From Siphonodentalium dalli (taxonomy: Eukaryota > Mollusca > Scaphopoda > Gadilida > Siphonodentaliidae): a DNA stretch of 64,000 nt. Below are positions 35,262 through 46,090 of the stretch, piece by piece. The notes under the pieces are model-generated. The model was not told the DNA's origin. It did not search any database and saw only the letters and a program-made list of their open reading frames with translations. Numbering within the stretch: the stretch's first letter is position 1; every line of letters begins with the position of its first letter. The stretch spans positions 199,632,244-199,696,243 of the forward strand of contig CP136061.1 in the NCBI GenBank assembly GCA_032622095.1, read 5' to 3'. A program made the position numbers and the translations under genes.

Positions 35262-35500
35262 AGCTACTCAATCCGATCAGACGCTCCTAGATTACTATTT
35301 CTTTGACTTCGGGGGTAAAAAATATTTGATTCGAGTCGATGAACCCACCCATCAAAGCTCAGAGTGATTAGATATCGATGTTTGAAGTTTGCTGTTTCTA
35401 TTGTTTGTGGACCAGAACTTGTCCAGAACCACGTGCTCAAACGGGCAAATTGCGGTTGTAAGATGGATAACTCTAAAATCAAGTGGTTACTATTAACACT
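35262..35500. mobile_element. TTAA-flanked element, family copy B (truncated)
   Basis: After TTAA it begins AGCTACTCAATCCGATCAGACG and shares GATTCGAGTCGATGAA and GGATAACTCTAAAATCAAGTGG with the copies at 32914 and 38966. The right half is missing. It lies just upstream of the signal-peptide exon candidate. Confidence 0.75.
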
Positions 35501-37690
35501 AATATGACAAAGCGGAATAGATCATATATATATAGTGATATGCTATTATTAAAGTCTTTTACAAAATATATAAGAATAGACAACACTTAAGAGGAAATCG
35601 TCCGTGCTCACATCTCCCTATATAATATATATGGACGTCCTATATATATATGTATGTGATAGAATAAAAAACGTTCCAACATGCCCCGCTCTCCCCTTAG
35701 TGTTAGCATTTTGCAAATTTCAGGTTCAGATCTCAACTAAACATTTTCTCACACTGGACCATACATGTGCATGGTCGACCATGCAGTGGATCCTATATAT
35801 CCATTTCATGGGGGCTATATACTATTTCTCCCCCCCCCCCGGCCCATGCCCGGGCCGGTGGCAGTCAAAGACTGATCAATTTAGAATAACCTACAATCCA
35901 GGCCTGCGATGTACCATGCAGTTGTGGTGCTGTTGCATGCATGGAGAGTCCAATGCGGACAGTGACCTCGACCCCCCTCAACGTAGACCCTTGTATAGTG
36001 CTGAAGGTGGTGTTGTCTTCGTAGGTTTTTCAAGAGTTATTACGCCACAAGGTGGTGTAAGTTGTTTTACAGTTTTTCATATCGCCTGTATCAATGTGGG
36101 GAAAATTATGTTTCGTACCCTGGCTCAATCGTACCGATATGCTCCGTTGGTTCAGAGTGCCGGGATGAAAATAATTAATCGATCGTGTTTATCACAGAAT
36201 GCGTTAACTGCCAAACTCCATTAAGCGCCCTCTACATTATCGCTCCAAAACGATGAGATACCTCTGTCTTATTAATTGAGTTTGGTTATCTGCTTCGCCT
36301 TTGGCTTTGAAAAGCAGACGAAATTCATAAACAATGTGTACATCTGTTAGAAATTTCGTCGGCTTTTCAAAGAGACCTTGTAGGCTATTTGGCCATGCGT
36401 TTGTCACAAGACGACAGACCTGTTTCTTGCGTGCATGCATAATTCGTGTTTTATTGATAGTAATGATGAAAAGAGTAACGACTTGTATTAATCGAATAAT
36501 AAAAATGAAGTTAGTTTGCCGTATCGTAATCAGGATGGACTTTACCTACGGACTGTCCATTCTTGAAAGTGCAGTCTACTCGTATAGTAAAACTGGGAAC
36601 TATGCTTGATTCATATCAGGGCGACGTCCAGTCGCGGGTTGTTGGCCAGTTTCTGTGCCGATTTATATATATATATATATATATTTTTTTAAACATATTT
36701 TATTTGTAGTATAATACAAAATGGATTGGGGCACAAGTTACAAAACTTAATGAGCCCCTCTCCGGTATACATTGATACAAACAATTTGTTTAACAAAATG
36801 GCACAATAAGTAACTTATTTACAGCTGCACGTGGTGAATGAGAAAGATGATGATGGCAGATTGTAACAAATCATTGAGGAAGGATGAGAGTGAGTCAGTG
36901 AGAGTGATTGGTGGGGTGCCAACGCCGAGTTTGCATGAGTTTGCATGAGGCGAAAGGAAAACATGCCACGGGCGTACACGGGCGATGGCGGCCCGGGGGT
37001 TGTTGTCGGGGGTGTCAGGCGTGCAAATGTAGAGTGACATATTAGCATTAACTTTTACTATTATAAATATAAAATGAGTTCGTTTGTCTGTCAGGCAAAA
37101 GGCGACAAAACGACTGAATCCCTCTGAAAATGTGTACATGGGGTCATAGCATGCACGTAACCCGGGGATTAAGGGCGCTAATAATGTTTATAACTTTTGC
37201 TATAAATTATATAGGCGATCAAACGGACGGGCATGCAGATCGGCAGATGTTTAAAAAAATTATAAATTTTTTTTAATTTGGGAATAGATTTTTAAAACTT
37301 GTTTTGCTTTATTCTATTTTAGGGATGTTAGTTTTGAAGACTATTATAATATTTAAGGAAGGGGCAGTCCTGTCAACACATTTGGTATTTTGAAAAAATA
37401 GTGATTTTGAAGCCATTTTCACGAAGCTTGGTATTATTTCTTTAAAATGGGGAATGTGACCCTAAAAATAATATAATAAAAAAAACCCAGACCCCTGTGT
37501 CTTATATATATGTACTTTTAGTATTATGACCAATTTGTGCCAGGGGCCGGTGGTTGTACTATTCATGTGTGTTTCCGAATACGTTGATCGAATAAACAGG
37601 ATTATCATTATTTGTGGCTGAGACATGAGAAGCTACATAATTTTATATGTAATTGCCACAGGTGTAATATGTTCTTGTCCAATGGGGGGA
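35501..37690. other. Mostly unassigned sequence
   Basis: It contains a C run (35830-35839), a (TA)n tract followed by T (about 36665-36690) and the left member of a 29-bp inverted pair (36010-36038). A 206-codon frame at 35604-36224 crosses the C run and the inverted motif and has no recognisable domain, so I do not call it a gene. Confidence 0.4.
36010..36038 (+). repeat. 29-bp motif, inverted partner at 39510-39538
   Basis: GTCTTCGTAGGTTTTTCAAG within this stretch is repeated on the other strand 3.5 kb away, with 28 of 29 bases matching. The two may be ends or subterminal parts of one composite element. Confidence 0.6.
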
Positions 37691-37695
37691 TTGCA

Positions 37696-37905
37696 TTATG
37701 GGTAATTAGGTAGTGTCGTAACTGACTCAATCGTACCGATAGAGTCACGTACATTACTTTCCTTTGAAATTTCAACACGCGTCTCAGTCATTACATACCC
37801 CACAGCAGAGTCATGTGTTGGGTTCTCTTCGCTTTCCCATTTGGAATCGCCGCCATTACTTTCCTTTGCAATTTCATCACGCGCTTCAGTCAATGCATAT
37901 CCCAA
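37696..37905 (-). other. Open frame with two in-frame 34-residue repeats
   Basis: The minus-strand frame contains two similar units 102 bases apart: MGYALTEARDEIAKESN and VGYVMTETRVEISKESN, each followed by a short acidic or polar linker. The period is a multiple of three and the changes are conservative (A/V, D/V, A/S), which hints at a coding past. I do not recognise the family. The right-hand end overlaps the TCAATCGTACCGATAGA motif shared with 41.6-41.8 kb. Confidence 0.3.
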
Positions 37906-38088
37906 GAGATTATGTCCTTTCTGGCCTGGTTACTAGGCTAGTAATTAGGTCGATGTAAAAGTAAAAATGGGTCGCTTTAAAAGTTGTAGTCTTACCCCGC
38001 TGAATAAAATAGGCCGACACAGATTAGCACATGTGCTGATATTGATATTACCACACCCTTTGGAAAGCATGCGATCGTGTGGTAATCA

Positions 38089-38590
38089 AAGATGGATTTC
38101 GACAAAATTTGACACTTAGAGGTACTTGTGTCCGGGGGAGTGTTTTAGACGGGTCAAATCGTGACCCCGACCTCACCTTGACAATAGACAAGGTCAAATT
38201 GGGTAAAACGGACGGATTTCGACGATATTTGATACATATAGCTACTTTTATCCGGGGAGTGTTTTGGACGGGTCAAATCGTGACCCCGGCGTGATCTTGA
38301 CCTTCAATATGGCCAATCAAAGGTCAAATCAGGTAAGACGGATTGATTTCGACGAAATTTGATACATAGGGGTACTTTTGTCAGGGGTGTTTTGGACGGG
38401 TAAAATCGTGACCCCGACCTGACCTTGACCTTCGAAATGGTCAATTCAAGGTCAAATCGGGTAAAATGGACTGATTTCGACGAAATTTGATACCTGGGGG
38501 TCCTTTTCTCCGGGGAGTGTTTTGGACGGGTCAAATCATGACCCCGACCTGACCTTGACTTTCAAAATAGTCAATTCAAGGTCAAATCGC
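38089..38590 (+). repeat. Tandem repeat, four units of about 125 bp
   Basis: Units begin GA(T/C)(G/T)GATTTCGACGA near 38089, 38211, 38340 and 38469. Each contains AAATTTGATAC-like sequence, GGGAGTGTTTTGGACGGGTC and GTGACCCCGACCTGACCTTG, and closes with AAGGTCAAATCGGG. Lengths vary from 122 to 129. It is non-coding. Confidence 0.88.
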
Positions 38591-38961
38591 GCCTTTCGCC
38601 GGAAATCAGATGGGGAAACAGCCCGGACAGCTTGAAGAATATAATGTATAACACGAGAAACGGGGAAACTTGATATATGGAAGTATCAAAATTTCCCACA
38701 TGGGATTTGAAAGCTAGTTTATATCATATTATTATAATTTCTATTTATGGCTAATAATATGATCTTGGTGGCGTTACCATTTCTGACTATGGTTTTCTTG
38801 TCTATCCTGGAAGAGCGCTAACCTAGGGTCTATATGAGATAACCGTCTACACATTTCCGACCGCATTTTGTTAAGTGTAAATATATTTATTCCTTGCATG
38901 CCTATATCTCATCGCTGATAGTTGTATTGTTCAAGTATGAACAAATAATGGGAACCAGCTA
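38591..38961. other. Spacer with one shared 37-bp fragment
   Basis: At 38765-38801 lies a segment (GGCGTTACCATTTCTGACTA...) identical to 47652-47688. I recognise nothing else here. Confidence 0.5.
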
Positions 38962-38965
38962 TTAA

Positions 38966-39440
38966 AGGTACTCAATCCGATCAGACGCTCCTAAATTACC
39001 ATGGATGGATAACTCTAAAATCAAGTGGTTATTATTAGTTATTAGTCATCCATCTTCATCTACAATTACTCTTATCATTGTATTATGTTCTTTTTGCATG
39101 CAAACAAATATCTAGCGGTGTTTGTTTGCATACAAAAAGAACATGATACAATGATAAGAGTAATTGCGGATGAGGATGGATAACTAATAACTAATAATAA
39201 CCACTTTATTTTAGAGATAGGCCCCTATCCATCTTCATTCGCAATTTGTCCGAGACCGTCCGTATATGTAGGCTATATAGGCCTATACGCACGCGTGTTT
39301 CTGGGCCACATATTATTGAGATATAACAAACTTCAAAAATCGATATTTGATCACCCTGAGCTTTGATGGGTGAGTTCCTCGACTCGAATCAAATATTTTT
39401 TACCCCCGAAGCCAAAGAAATAGTAAATCGGCAAACCTCT
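38966..39440. mobile_element. TTAA-flanked element, family copy C (right end lost, palindrome inside)
   Basis: After TTAA it starts AGGTACTCAATCCGATCAG and ends within GTAAATCGGCAAACC without the usual right tip. A near-perfect 184-bp palindrome (39023-39206) sits at its middle: AAGTGGTTATTATTAGTTAT and its complement, with GATAAGAGTAATTG in the arms. The rest matches copies A and B. Confidence 0.8.
39023..39206. repeat. 184-bp near-perfect palindrome
   Basis: The two halves pair almost base for base around a short loop near 39113 (ATCTAGCGGTG). It probably arose by inverted duplication of one end of the TTAA element. Confidence 0.85.
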
Positions 39441-39863
39441 GTGATTTCCGCACGCAAATAATCCGAGAAGTTGCGATTGTCATAGCTTTAGCGCGTTTCT
39501 AGGATAGACAACTCTTGAAAAACCTACGAAGACCACACTTTTCGCCTTTATAGCCACATCCCTGTATGCATTTGCCTATTAAAATATTTTGTTGGCGGAA
39601 TAATTTCGATAAGTTTACAATCTTCCAAAATGGAGTAGGCCTACCATATATATAGCCCAACATCTGGATCTAACTATGGGCTATATGTCATATATATATT
39701 TTTTGCATCCTGTGGGTGACCTTTTGCACATTTTGGAGATCCTTGTGACTTTTCAATGCGATAATGACAAATTCAACGGAAATTAACTTTAGTATAGTGT
39801 TTCCGCGCAGCCCTGCTCCTGGGACAATTAATATTGGACTATAGATATGAATTGATGTTATAT

Positions 39864-40446
39864 TAGACCGGCCCCCAGATGAGGATAGTGTCACACGAAA
39901 TGGTAGAAATTTTGACGCTATCTCCAATTATCCTTGTCCCATCGGGGTTCCAAAACACTGAGGTATCCAGGGCGGAACATGTGGAAAATATATATTTTTG
40001 ATTCGTTTTTAAATCAGGTATATAATGCTGAAAATTTTGATGTACCACTGAGAGCTTTATACCGAAAAATGAAAAATTTATAGGAAATCTTCTGGAAAAC
40101 TTTTTTGAAAAAGCACTGCAATTTATGCATTTTTTTGGGCATTTTCGTGAATTTTTCACAAAATTTGTTGGATAATATAACTTTTTGCACATCATAAATG
40201 TTAATCAACCCAGATAGAATAAATATCTGATATTCAAGTATATTTTATTCAACATTTGTCTTATTTTATTGGTTTTCCTGACTATACTGAAATTTGCAGG
40301 TCAAAAAGGTAAAAAAAAAATATTTTCCACATGTTCCGCCCTGGATACCTCAGTGTTTTGGAACCCCCATGGGACAGGATAATTGGAGATAGCGTCAAAA
40401 TTTCTACCCTTTCGTGTGACACTATCCTCATCTGGGTGCAGGTCTA
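39864..40446. mobile_element. TIR element with long inverted arms
   Basis: The left tip TAGACCGGCCCCCAGATGAGG and its inverse at the right are followed by long matching arms (ATAGTGTCACACGAAA, GACGCTATCTCCAATTAT, CCTGGATACCTCAGTGTTTT as seen on one or the other strand). A 3-bp TAT flanks each side. The arms are about 120 bp each and the central part is unpaired. It is non-coding. Confidence 0.8.
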
Positions 40447-40684
40447 TATAGAGCTGCGTGTGATGCTACGATATCGTGCACATTGTGATATAACTGGTGT
40501 GGTTTAATTCGAGTTGTCGCAGATGATAGTTTCACGTAAGGCCTATGTATACAAGTATTCTTCGATAATACGTCAAATAAGTCAATCTGGCAGTTTGAAA
40601 CACAAACTAAGTTAAAGCGTACAGCACGCATGCCTTTAAGGACTTTGCTAACCAAATTTTCCCCAAATTTGATGGAGTCAAAAT

Positions 40685-41550
40685 AAAGGTTTATGTTCAA
40701 TTTTATTAGTAATCACAGTAACCAATCCCATGAATGAAACATTTTAAGAGCATAATTCATGGTGGAATAAGTTAGAAATACTAAATGTGAAGTTTATAGA
40801 GGTTTATAAAATCTATTTTTTCGAACCCAAAATCAATAAACACAAAGTCCATATCAAAGAAAAAAATATGGTAATGCGTACTGAACACTGCAAAGAATGA
40901 TGAACAATAAAATAATATTCATATTTATCAAACATTCTTTGATAAAATTACTAAGAACCAATTGTTTACAAATAACTGAATAACTTGCCTGACACCGCGG
41001 TTGTAGTGAGGTGACAGTTAAGTGTTGATATCGGTGGACAGTACGTGGTGTGTTGTGAATCTCTTGACAAAAGAACTGTGTAATCCCCAATCTGAGGGTA
41101 CCCAATAGCCCAGAAACTAGGTCATCAATCAGCCTGAATCAGGATATATTTTTCTCATGGTTCAGCACATGCTGGTCATGATCCCATCTGGCTTGAGTGA
41201 ACATTAACTTGACCCATCAAATTCAGTTCCCAAATAGCTTTTCTGAGCAATAAAATCTACCATTTATAAACAACTGCTTCCAAGCCAAAAATCTTAATAA
41301 AACTGAAGAAATGTGAGTATATCTTTATTGTTCATCATTCTTCACAGTGTTCAGTACACATACCATATCTTTTTCTTAGATATGATATTTGTGTTTGTTG
41401 AATTTGGGTTCGAAAAAATAGATTTCAAAACTTCTATAAATTTCACATTTTGAATTTCTCACATAATCTACCATGAATTATACTCTTAAAATGTTGCCCC
41501 CATGGATTTGGTTACTGTGATTACTAATAAAAGTGAACATAAACACAGGG
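40685..41550. repeat. Foldback element related to the 43.7-44.8 kb element
   Basis: The arms (about 40685-40925 and 41315-41550) pair through words such as ATGGTGGAATAAG / CATGAATTATACTCTTAAAA, GAACCCAAA and GTACTGAACACTG. The same words occur in the arms of the element at 43736-44837, but here the CAGTAATG tips are absent, so it is a relative truncated at both ends. Confidence 0.75.
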
Positions 41551-41551
41551 C

Positions 41552-42015
41552 GAATGTATTCTTGGAGATTTTGTGTACCTTACTCAATCGTACCGATAGA
41601 ATCACGTAGATACCGAAATTGTAAAGTTAACGTCACCGGTGTATAATATGTTTATGAAAATATGATAAATCGTATCGATAGAGTCAGGACAGGCTGAAAT
41701 TGTAAACTTAAAGTCACCGGTGTAATAATATGTTGTTGAAAATATAAATAATTTGATAGACTGAAAATAATATATAACCCATTGGGAGCCCCTGATGTAT
41801 TCTTGTTTGTACCTTACTCAATCGTACCGATAGAATCACGTAGATGCTTAAATTGTAAAGTTAACGCCACCGGTGTATAATACGTTTTTGAAAATGTGTT
41901 AAATCGTATCGATAGAGTCAGGACAGGCTGAAATTGTAAACTTAAAGTCACTTGTTGTTGAAAATATAAATAATCTGATAGACTGAAAATAATGTGTAAC
42001 CCATTGAGAACCCCT
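41552..42015 (+). repeat. Direct duplication, two units with 234-bp period
   Basis: Each unit begins TGTATTCTTG and contains TACTCAATCGTACCGATAGA, GTTAACG(T/C)CACCGGTGTATA, AATCGTATCGATAGAGTCAG and ends ATAACCCATTG or GTAACCCATTG. Within a unit there is an older half-length repeat. The motif TCAATCGTACCGATA also occurs at 36125 and 37727. Confidence 0.85.
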
Positions 42016-43558
42016 GGTTTAGTGAAGTGCATTGTGGGAAGTTTAATTGTGATTCTCCTCCTCCATCTTTATTTTCTGGAATTATCACCAAGATTTCCCC
42101 ACTCTATTCTCTTAAAATGTACCCTGATCGGTCATATTCTTTTGATAATTCTATCTAAATACATCTTAGCTACTATTCGGATCTGCTGTCCCGGTCGAAG
42201 AAGGTTTAGTTTGACCAAAACGGCTATTGACAAAAGTTTGTTTACAAAAATTGAGCATACTCAATGACCCGTACTGCCGTAGGCCGTACACGCTGTAAAT
42301 TTGTTATCGAAAACAAATTCAATTTCTTCCTTCTAAAACATAATTACGCGCTGAACTCTGTCATTTTAAGAATATAGTAGTATTACACACATACACACCA
42401 AGTTTCAGCTCAAAATTTTGAAAAATGACAGTTTTATAGACATAAATCGATTTTAATGACAAATCCCCATGTTAAATTTTATCATCGAAAAACAAAAATC
42501 ATTTCTTCGATCTAGGAAATAATTACGTGTTGTACCCTGTCATATTTGACCGGTTCTACCTGATAATTGTGTGACAGTACAGTCGCGTTACTTTATACGT
42601 CAACATTGGTCATTATCACTCGACAAATTTATTTCGGTCTATCGTATCAACCCCTATTTCCCCCACGCAGCCTGACTAAGTGTCTTTATCGCTCCACTAA
42701 TTTGTATCGTTTCATCGGTATGAATTCCATATCCAATTATCCACATATAACCAACCCAACCTCTAATCCCGGTGCAATTTATTTATTTCTTTCATCGGTA
42801 TTTAGTCATGTTACGTAATGTTTTATCTCGTGATACTTGTACTTATATGTCTATGTTATTACTATAGTATACCGTATATGTATATCAATTGCTATTCCTT
42901 TCTATATAATCCTGGTGCCAACTATAGAGATAATTTCAGACCCCCGCGGCCCCCCCCCAATTTTATATAATTGCTGCTTTAGTACAGTCACGATGCATTA
43001 CATGGCAACATCGATCCACTAATTTATGTCAGTTCATCAACTTCATCGGTACAAACCCCTTTTTTCTCCGAGTCCATATATAACCAACCCAACATCTTAT
43101 AGAACTCCATAAATGACTATTCTGGCACTATATAGAGATGACTAAGATTCTGACACCCCCCTATTGTATAGCCTTGTTGCAACAGTAGAGTTGATATGCA
43201 TAATATGTCAACATTGGTCGTTATTGCTCTACAAATTTATATCGGTTCAACCCTTAGTTCCCTGTATCGCCCACCCCTCCCTCAATTTATTTTTTCATTT
43301 GTATTATAGTCTCGTCACATACACATTTTATCTTTTGTAACTTTTGCTTCAACGCGTCGAGATCCGCTGCAGACAATACAAAACTGACAACATTTTGAAA
43401 TGTAAACAGGCTTCAGACTCATCTTATCCAAGAAAAACTCTGGTTACATAAAAAATTTGTGTATAAGGTGTACGCGCATTTGTTGCGTTAAAAACCAAAG
43501 GTCCCAAGTCAAGGTCCAAATCCCCAACACACTGATGTGAGGTTTAACTCCATCTACA
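42016..43558. other. Unassigned, with three diverged repeat units
   Basis: Near 42576, 42972 and 43180 similar stretches recur: AGTACAGTC(G/A)CG or a variant, then GTCAACATTGGTC or a variant, then CAAATTTAT or TAATTTAT and a pyrimidine-rich tail. They look like a decayed repeat with uneven spacing. No gene is supported. Confidence 0.45.
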
Positions 43559-43560
43559 TA

Positions 43561-43689
43561 CAGTAATGTCCAAAGTAATTGATCACTTAACCACAGCAAA
43601 ATTGTGTGTATTTTTTCATGATTCTAAATCCTGAAAAATTACCCATAATTATGCTGTGGTTAAAGGGTCAATTACTTTGGGCATTACTG
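43561..43689. mobile_element. Mariner-like hairpin MITE A
   Basis: The ends CAGTAATGTCCAAAGTAATTG and the inverse are flanked by TA on both sides. The 129-bp element is nearly a full palindrome centred on ATTTTTTCATGATT...ATCCTGAAAAATT. CAGT tips with a TA duplication are typical of Tc1/mariner MITEs. Confidence 0.85.
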
Positions 43690-43735
43690 TAACCAATATA
43701 AGGATTTGAGGTTTAATGATAACTCAATCATCATA

Positions 43736-44837
43736 CAGTAATGTTCAAAGCAATTGACCTCTTAAGGGCTTTGTGGACCCAATTTTTCCAAAATTTCCCA
43801 AAATTTTATAGAGTCCAAATAAAGGATTATGTTCATGTATATCAGTAATAATAGAAACCATGCCCATTGATGCAACATATTGAGAGTATACTTCGTGGTG
43901 GATTATGTTAGAAATACAAAATGTGAACTTTATTGAGATTTAAAAAATACTAATTTACAGGCAATGGTCCAAGAAAAACAAAGTCCAAATCTAAGAATCA
44001 AATATGGGAATATGTACTGAACACTGTGATGAATGATGTATTACAAAAAAAAATATTATATTTCTTGAGTGTTCTTTGATAAAATTACTTTGAACCGGTT
44101 GTTGACAAATGATATATGCTTGCTTAAACATTGGTTATGTGGGTGGTAGCAGACACGGGTTAACAGCTGGCCATTGTAACTGCTCTGGACTCTGTTGACA
44201 ATAGAATGCTAATCCTCACTCATAGCCCTACCAGATCACCATACTAATTCTAGTAAGTAGGTCACCACTCACTCAGGGTGATCACTCATGTGGAAGTTTG
44301 ACACTGTTAAAAAGCCATTCACACCAGACTGGACATCAGCCATGAAAGGTTGACCCATTAACTGCTGCCTCTCAGTCAACCATATTATGAAGTTAGTATA
44401 TCATTTGTCAAAAACCGGTTCAAAGTAATTTTATCAAAGAACACTCAAGAAATATAATATTTTTTTTGTAATACATCATTCATCACAGTGTTCAGTACAG
44501 ATTCCCATATTTGATTCTTAGATTTGGACTTTGTTTTTCGTGGGCCATTGCCTGTAAATAAAATTTTTTTAAATCTCAATAAAGTTCACATTTTGTATTT
44601 CTAACATAATCCACCATGAGGTATACTCTCAAAATGTTGCATCAATGGGCATGGTTTCTATTATTACTAATATACATGAACAGAATCCTTTATTTGGACT
44701 CTATAAAATTTTGGAAAAATTGGGTCCACAAAGCCCTTAACCACAGCAGAATAATGGGTAATTTGAGGATTGTAAATGCTGAAAAAATACCCATAATTCT
44801 GCCGTGGTTAAGTGGTCAAATACTTTGGGCATTACTG
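43736..44837. mobile_element. Mariner-like foldback element B
   Basis: The tips CAGTAATGTTCAAAGCAATTG and GGGCATTACTG are flanked by TA. Inverted arms run about 43770-44125 and 44395-44800, sharing AGAACACTCAAGAAATATAA, TCAGTACA and CCATGCCCATTGATGCAAC-type words. The unpaired centre is 44130-44390. It is non-coding. Confidence 0.82.
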
Positions 44838-44883
44838 TAACCAATATAAGGATTTGAGGTTTAATGATAACTCAATCCTCATA

Positions 44884-45012
44884 CAGTAATGTCCAAAGTA
44901 ATTGACCACTTGACCACAGCAAAATTATTGGTTAATTTTCAGGATTTCAAATCCTGAAAAATTACCAATAATTCTGATGTGGTTAAGTGGTCAATTACTT
45001 TGGGTATTACTG
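44884..45012. mobile_element. Mariner-like hairpin MITE C
   Basis: It has the same 129-bp length and CAGTAATG tips as MITE A, flanked by TA. The left side reads CAGTAATGTCCAAAGTAATT; the right side ends TTTGGGTATTACTG. Confidence 0.85.
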
Positions 45013-45098
45013 TAACCAATACAAGGATGTGAGGTTTAATGAGAACTCCATCCATATAACTAATAATTATGTGTGAAAATTAAAACAAAATAAATTCC

Positions 45099-45407
45099 AT
45101 GATGGCGTCCAATATGGACTGCCTAATTCTGCTCCAAAACATATATATTCAATATATGGATGTTTATTGGGGGAAACCGATTATTTCAATGATATTTTCA
45201 TTAACTGGGATCCAAAACCCGACTTACGGGAGCGTGCGACTGTATCTTAAGCATATGTGCCTATTTAATGAGCCAACAATTGGAATCCCAACAGAGAAGA
45301 TTGGCGTGGGTCCCTTGCGCGATCTGTCCATCGAAAACTATTTAGACATCTCAAGACACGTAAGACCCAATAAGTTAATATACAGAATAGATACATCTAT
45401 TGCCTGA
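45099..45407 (+). other. Unrecognised open frame of 102 codons
   Basis: The stretch NPTYGSVRLYLKHMC to RDLSIENYLDISRH is protein-like and is followed by GTAAGAC, a possible donor, at 45360. I cannot assign a family. It lies between MITE C and a decayed copy of the TAGCTCACC repeat and may be an isolated exon, an element fragment or chance. Confidence 0.25.
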
Positions 45408-45414
45408 GTGACTA

Positions 45415-45905
45415 ATATTTATATTTGTTGCAATGAGGTCAAATAGTTGCGAAGCCAGCACCACAATTCTTTCCCTCCATAGTAAATCTTAAAACAACTT
45501 CTAAAGAATTAATAATTCACCTTATATTTGGTATGAAGCGTCCTTGGTTAACTGGAGTTCAGATTTGTTAACATCACGTCACCAAGGTAATTACTTGCGA
45601 AGCCACAGCCACAACTATTTCCCTCCATAGTAATTCTCAAAACAACTTCTTAAGAACAATTGACCAGGTCAGTCGCGCAATTATTGGAAGAGCCACGGTC
45701 AATCATTTTTTTTAAACCAAATGTTACATTTAAATTATTGCTTTATTTAACCAAAACAAAAATGAGAAAATTAACTTTTACTACTTGCTAAATTTTATCT
45801 TTTAATTATTTCATTTAAATTTTAGTATTTACAGTATACTATGTCCAAGTCTTTATAATCTGTTGAGTGACCCCACAGTCGTTTACTTTGTTAGTAATAA
45901 TTTGA
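45415..45905 (+). repeat. Decayed copy of the TAGCTCACC dispersed repeat
   Basis: It shares TTTCCCTCCATAGTAATTCT, GAGTTCAGATTTGTT and the closing CTGTTGAGTGACCCCACAGTC with copies A and B at 28361 and 60526, with many changes and gaps. Confidence 0.7.
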
Positions 45906-45981
45906 AGGATTACTTGTTTAAACGCAATTGTTATCAAAATATTTTATGTATTTTTTATAATTTCTATTTATATGTAATACA

Positions 45982-46090
45982 GGGGGGGGGGGGTCTGCAA
46001 AATAATTCCGTATATAGGGACGGGGTGGGTGGGTGGTCCAGAGGCGGAAAAAATGGTGCTTGTAAATTTTTTCCAAAATGGGTTTTTTTT
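45982..46090. repeat. G-run-bounded repeat, related to 29663 and 47493
   Basis: A 12-base G run is followed by GGGTGGGTGGTCC, GGCGGAAAAAATGG and AATTTTTTCC. The right C run is lost. Confidence 0.6.

Noticed and set aside
35604-36224. 206-codon + strand open frame
   Set aside because: No domain, no splice context, crosses a C run and a 29-bp dispersed motif; composition does not look like a conserved protein.
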